A DNA stretch of 64,000 bases from Streptococcus sp. F0442. Its GTDB lineage: Bacteria > Bacillota > Bacilli > Lactobacillales > Streptococcaceae. The stretch covers positions 248,001-312,000 of the forward strand of contig NZ_KB373316.1 in the NCBI RefSeq assembly GCF_000314795.2. Reading direction: 5' to 3'. The notes under the pieces were generated by a model. That model worked only from the letters and a program-made list of their open reading frames with translations, ran no database searches and was not told where the DNA came from. Position 1 is the first letter of the stretch, and each line of letters opens with the position of its first letter. Made by a program: the position numbers and the translations under genes. Shown here piece after piece: positions 61,513 through 64,000 of this stretch.

Positions 61513-62224
61513 GTCAAAATTACCTGATGATGAACTTTGGACTGAAAGGATTGAAATCGTTCAAGAAGATGAAGGTTATCGTCTCTATGCAACAGATGTA
61601 GAAATTCTTGTCTTGAAAGAATCAGAATTCATTTCTAAGAAGAAAAGAATAGTCGCAAGAGGGTTAAATAAGGATTTGATTTATTATGAAGAAAAAAGAT
61701 TTGAACATTTATGGGAACAAGCATACTGGCATGGAGTTTTTCAATTCAATTTAAATAACTATGAAATGACGAGTGTAGGTTCAGGTAGTAAAGGAGATAT
61801 TTCACCTGTCACAAAAGATGGCATTCCGATTGCCGTTTATGCTGCAAGTAATATTGCAATTGCTGGAAAGAGAAACTTTTCTCTCTATACTGAAAATATT
61901 GACGAAATTGACAATTTACTGATGTTTTACGTAATTGATTATATTAGGGGATATGACTTTTTAGATATTGATTCTTTATCTGCAAGATATCGTTTCTTTT
62001 ATCGATTCGATAAACGCTCAGCTCTAACGAAGGAACATTTAGATATGCTTCCAGAGGAGAGAAGACCTTCTAAGTTAGAGGCGTTTATCATCTATTTTTT
62101 ATCAGCCTTCCTTGTTGTGGGTATCAGCTTGGTATCATTACGCCCTTTATTCTCATTTTTAGTAGCAATACTGATACATTTTATTTATACTATCATAAAG
62201 AATTGGAGAGATAGAGGTGAATAG
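61463..62224 (+). CDS. Unknown membrane protein with tubby-like N-domain
   Basis: A 253-aa protein, not firmly recognised. The N-terminal ~170 residues are beta-rich (TKDGIPIAVYAASNIAIAGK, then FSLYTENIDEIDNLLMF), similar in pattern to tubby C-terminal/LURP-one-like domains; two C-terminal membrane helices follow (about residues 208-246). GGGGGG-rich site before the ATG. It is inserted, together with the DUF4176-like remnant, between two truB copies. Its A/T-rich codon use differs from truB. An orphan immunity or surface-stress role is a guess. Confidence 0.7.
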   Translation: MEIQLKLRGNSEGFILESKLPDDELWTERIEIVQEDEGYRLYATDVEILVLKESEFISKKKRIVARGLNKDLIYYEEKRFEHLWEQAYWHGVFQFNLNNYEMTSVGSGSKGDISPVTKDGIPIAVYAASNIAIAGKRNFSLYTENIDEIDNLLMFYVIDYIRGYDFLDIDSLSARYRFFYRFDKRSALTKEHLDMLPEERRPSKLEAFIIYFLSAFLVVGISLVSLRPLFSFLVAILIHFIYTIIKNWRDRGE

Positions 62225-62389
62225 TAGATTACTTACCTATTGATTTATTATTGAGACTACATTAAAAGAAATCTTAAAAAAGTGCCAATAGCTTGATCAA
62301 AGGCATGAGAGAATGGTTTAAATGATACTGGAACGAGTTAATATAACTTTATTGACCACAACTGAAGAGAGGAAAATAGAAAGCAAGAC

Positions 62390-63286
62390 ATGAACGGTAT
62401 TATCAACTTAAAAAAAGAAGCAGGCATGACCTCGCATGATGCGGTTTTTAAGCTACGTAAGATTTTAGGAACAAAAAAAATCGGTCATGGTGGGACCTTG
62501 GATCCGGATGTGGTTGGCGTTTTACCCATTGCTATAGGGAAGGCGACTCGCATGGTAGAGTTCATGCAGGACGAGGGCAAGGTCTACGAGGGCGAAATCA
62601 CTCTGGGATTTTCTACCACGACGGAGGATGCCAGCGGGGAAGTCGTAGAGCGGACCCCAGTGGAAGCCCCTTTAGATGCAACAGAGGTGGACCGCATGAT
62701 TGCCCAGATGGTGGGAGAAATGGAGCAGATACCACCTATGTACTCAGCAGTCAAGGTCAACGGACGTAAACTCTATGAGTATGCACGAGCAGGAGAAGAA
62801 GTGGAACGTCCTGTCCGACAGGTGACGATTTGTGAATTCACGCGCATCGGTGAGATTGGCTACGAGGAAGGACTAGCCCGTTTTCGCTTCAGGGTCAAAT
62901 GCAGCAAGGGGACCTATATCCGGACCTTGTCGGTGGATTTGGGTCAAAAACTGGGTTATGCAGCCCATATGTCCCATCTTACCCGAACCAGGGCTGCCGG
63001 TTTGTCACTGGATGATGCCCTGACCCTGGAAGAGGTTGCTGAAAAAGTAGCGCAAGGAGATTTGAGCTTCCTTCACCCACTTGAGATTGGAACCGGGGAT
63101 CTGGAAAAAGTAGATCTGACAGTTGAAGAGGTTGGCGAAGTCCAAGTGGGACGCTTTATTCCAGTTGAGAGCGAAGCCAGAGAGTTAGCTGCTTTTTACC
63201 AAGGGAAATTGGTAGCTATTTTGGAAAAAAGGGAAGAACTTTACAAACCTCGCAAGGTTTTTCTGACAGAAAGTGTGTTACAATAA
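62390..63286 (+). CDS. truB: tRNA pseudouridine(55) synthase
   Basis: A 298-aa TruB that makes pseudouridine 55 in the T-loop of tRNAs. The catalytic Asp38 is in GGTLDPD; the segment SKGTYIRTL near residue 182 binds substrate. Complete and of normal length. Only a weak ribosome site (AGAAAG) and no clear promoter: its ancestral promoter appears to be 1.5 kb upstream beside the fragment. ribF follows 4 nt after the stop. Confidence 0.96.
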   Translation: MNGIINLKKEAGMTSHDAVFKLRKILGTKKIGHGGTLDPDVVGVLPIAIGKATRMVEFMQDEGKVYEGEITLGFSTTTEDASGEVVERTPVEAPLDATEVDRMIAQMVGEMEQIPPMYSAVKVNGRKLYEYARAGEEVERPVRQVTICEFTRIGEIGYEEGLARFRFRVKCSKGTYIRTLSVDLGQKLGYAAHMSHLTRTRAAGLSLDDALTLEEVAEKVAQGDLSFLHPLEIGTGDLEKVDLTVEEVGEVQVGRFIPVESEARELAAFYQGKLVAILEKREELYKPRKVFLTESVLQ

Positions 63287-63290
63287 ATTT

Positions 63291-64000
63291 ATGAATATTC
63301 GTTTGATAACTACTGCTCATCAGATCCATTTAGACAGTGATACTGTTTTAGTCCTAGGCTATTTTGATGGCCTGCATCTGGGACATCAAGAACTCTTTAA
63401 AAAGGCCCGTCAAATGGCAGATGAAAAGGGATTGAAGGTTGCTTTACTAACCTTTCCTGAATCTCCTAAATTAGCCTTTGTTCGCTACCGACCGGAATTA
63501 CTCCTTCATTTGCAGAGCCCTGAGGATCGGTTCCAAAAATTAAAAGAACTAGGTGTTGATGAGCTCTTCCTCATTGATTTTACGACTGATTTTGCTTCTA
63601 AAACAGCAAAAGAATTTGTCGAACAGTACGTGAAAGCCTTGAGAGCTCGGGTCTTAATTGCTGGATTTGATTACAGTTTTGGTTCAGATAAAAATAATGT
63701 CTCTCATTTAGCTACTTATTTTGATGGCCAGGTTGAAGTCATTCCACCTGTATTGGATCAGGGCGAAAAAATTAGCTCAACCCGCATACGTCAAGATGTC
63801 ATAAAAGGGCGTGTCAAGGAAGCTGCACGGTTGCTTGGTCATCCCTTGTCCAGTCGGGGAATCGTGGTGCATGGAGATGCGCGTGGTCGGACTATTGGTT
63901 ACCCTACAGCAAATCTAGCACCAATCGATCGGACCTATCTACCATCAGATGGAGTCTATGTAGTTGATGTCGATTTTAAAGGGCATACCTATCGGGGCAT
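63291..64000 (+). CDS. ribF: Riboflavin kinase/FAD synthetase RibF (partial, 5' part)
   Basis: The first 236 codons of RibF, cut by the window edge. The FMN adenylyltransferase domain shows the HLGH nucleotide motif (residues 29-32, GYFDGLHLGH) and AGFDYSFGSDK; the flavokinase domain begins with RGRTIGYPTANL. Converts riboflavin to FMN and FAD. Coupled to truB, as usual in streptococci. The start is the ATG at 63291. Confidence 0.95.
   Translation, partial: MNIRLITTAHQIHLDSDTVLVLGYFDGLHLGHQELFKKARQMADEKGLKVALLTFPESPKLAFVRYRPELLLHLQSPEDRFQKLKELGVDELFLIDFTTDFASKTAKEFVEQYVKALRARVLIAGFDYSFGSDKNNVSHLATYFDGQVEVIPPVLDQGEKISSTRIRQDVIKGRVKEAARLLGHPLSSRGIVVHGDARGRTIGYPTANLAPIDRTYLPSDGVYVVDVDFKGHTYRG

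Overview
The window is a chromosomal segment of a low-GC Gram-positive coccus, almost certainly a Streptococcus of the viridans type. The evidence is the tmRNA proteolysis tag AKNNNSYALAA, the rapZ-yvcK-whiA cluster, the dnaG-rpoD pair, the pfkA-pyk pair with dnaE upstream, an MntE-type manganese exporter, a Har-like hypothiocyanous acid reductase and many extended -10 promoters (TGnTATAAT). I cannot fix the species from sequence alone.

Left chromosomal arm (1-9652): the rapZ 3' end, yvcK and whiA in one operon; a flavodoxin/ferredoxin-NADP reductase; rpsU; mscL; the dnaG-rpoD operon followed by a 49-bp tandem duplication that copies the rpoD terminator; a DUF59 iron-sulfur assembly factor; a two-gene ABC exporter; and ssrA (tmRNA).

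Prophage (9637-46511, about 36.9 kb): a cos-type siphovirus with an HK97-fold capsid, bounded by a 19-bp direct repeat (attL/attR) that copies the 3' end of ssrA. From left to right it holds: the leftward lysogeny genes (integrase, a 92-aa protein, an ImmA/IrrE-type protease, a CI-like repressor); a control region with three related operators and two face-to-face promoters; a rightward early region of many small translationally coupled genes (Cro-like protein, DUF3102, ORF6C, Ssb, replisome organiser, MazG-like, two DUF1642, YopX, ArpU/RinA-type late regulator) interrupted by two opposing genes; a phage-borne tRNA; a second, catalytic-domain-only tyrosine recombinase; HNH endonuclease, candidate cos site and terminase; head, connector and tail genes with a programmed -1 frameshift in the tail-chaperone gene; an independently transcribed membrane-anchored 'moron' inside the tail operon; tape measure, Dit and Tal; holin and CHAP/SH3 lysin; and, unusually, three baseplate/fibre genes after the lysin. 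The right end carries a tiny leftward operon with its own palindromic operator.

Right chromosomal arm (46522-64000): tRNA-Ser(GGA), dnaE, pfkA-pyk, a signal-peptidase-I-like protein that lacks the catalytic Ser-Lys dyad, mntE, pcrA, a multi-helix structured RNA with its own terminator, a DUF2130 protein, an alpha/beta hydrolase, har, and then a disrupted truB locus: a 5' truB fragment, a remnant resembling DUF4176, an unknown tubby-like membrane protein, the intact truB and the start of ribF.

The most unusual items are the truB duplication with inserted accessory genes, the structured RNA at 57.1 kb, the tail-operon moron, the right-end mini-operon, the face-to-face lysogeny switch and the way the prophage appears to rewire transcription of ssrA and tRNA-Ser.
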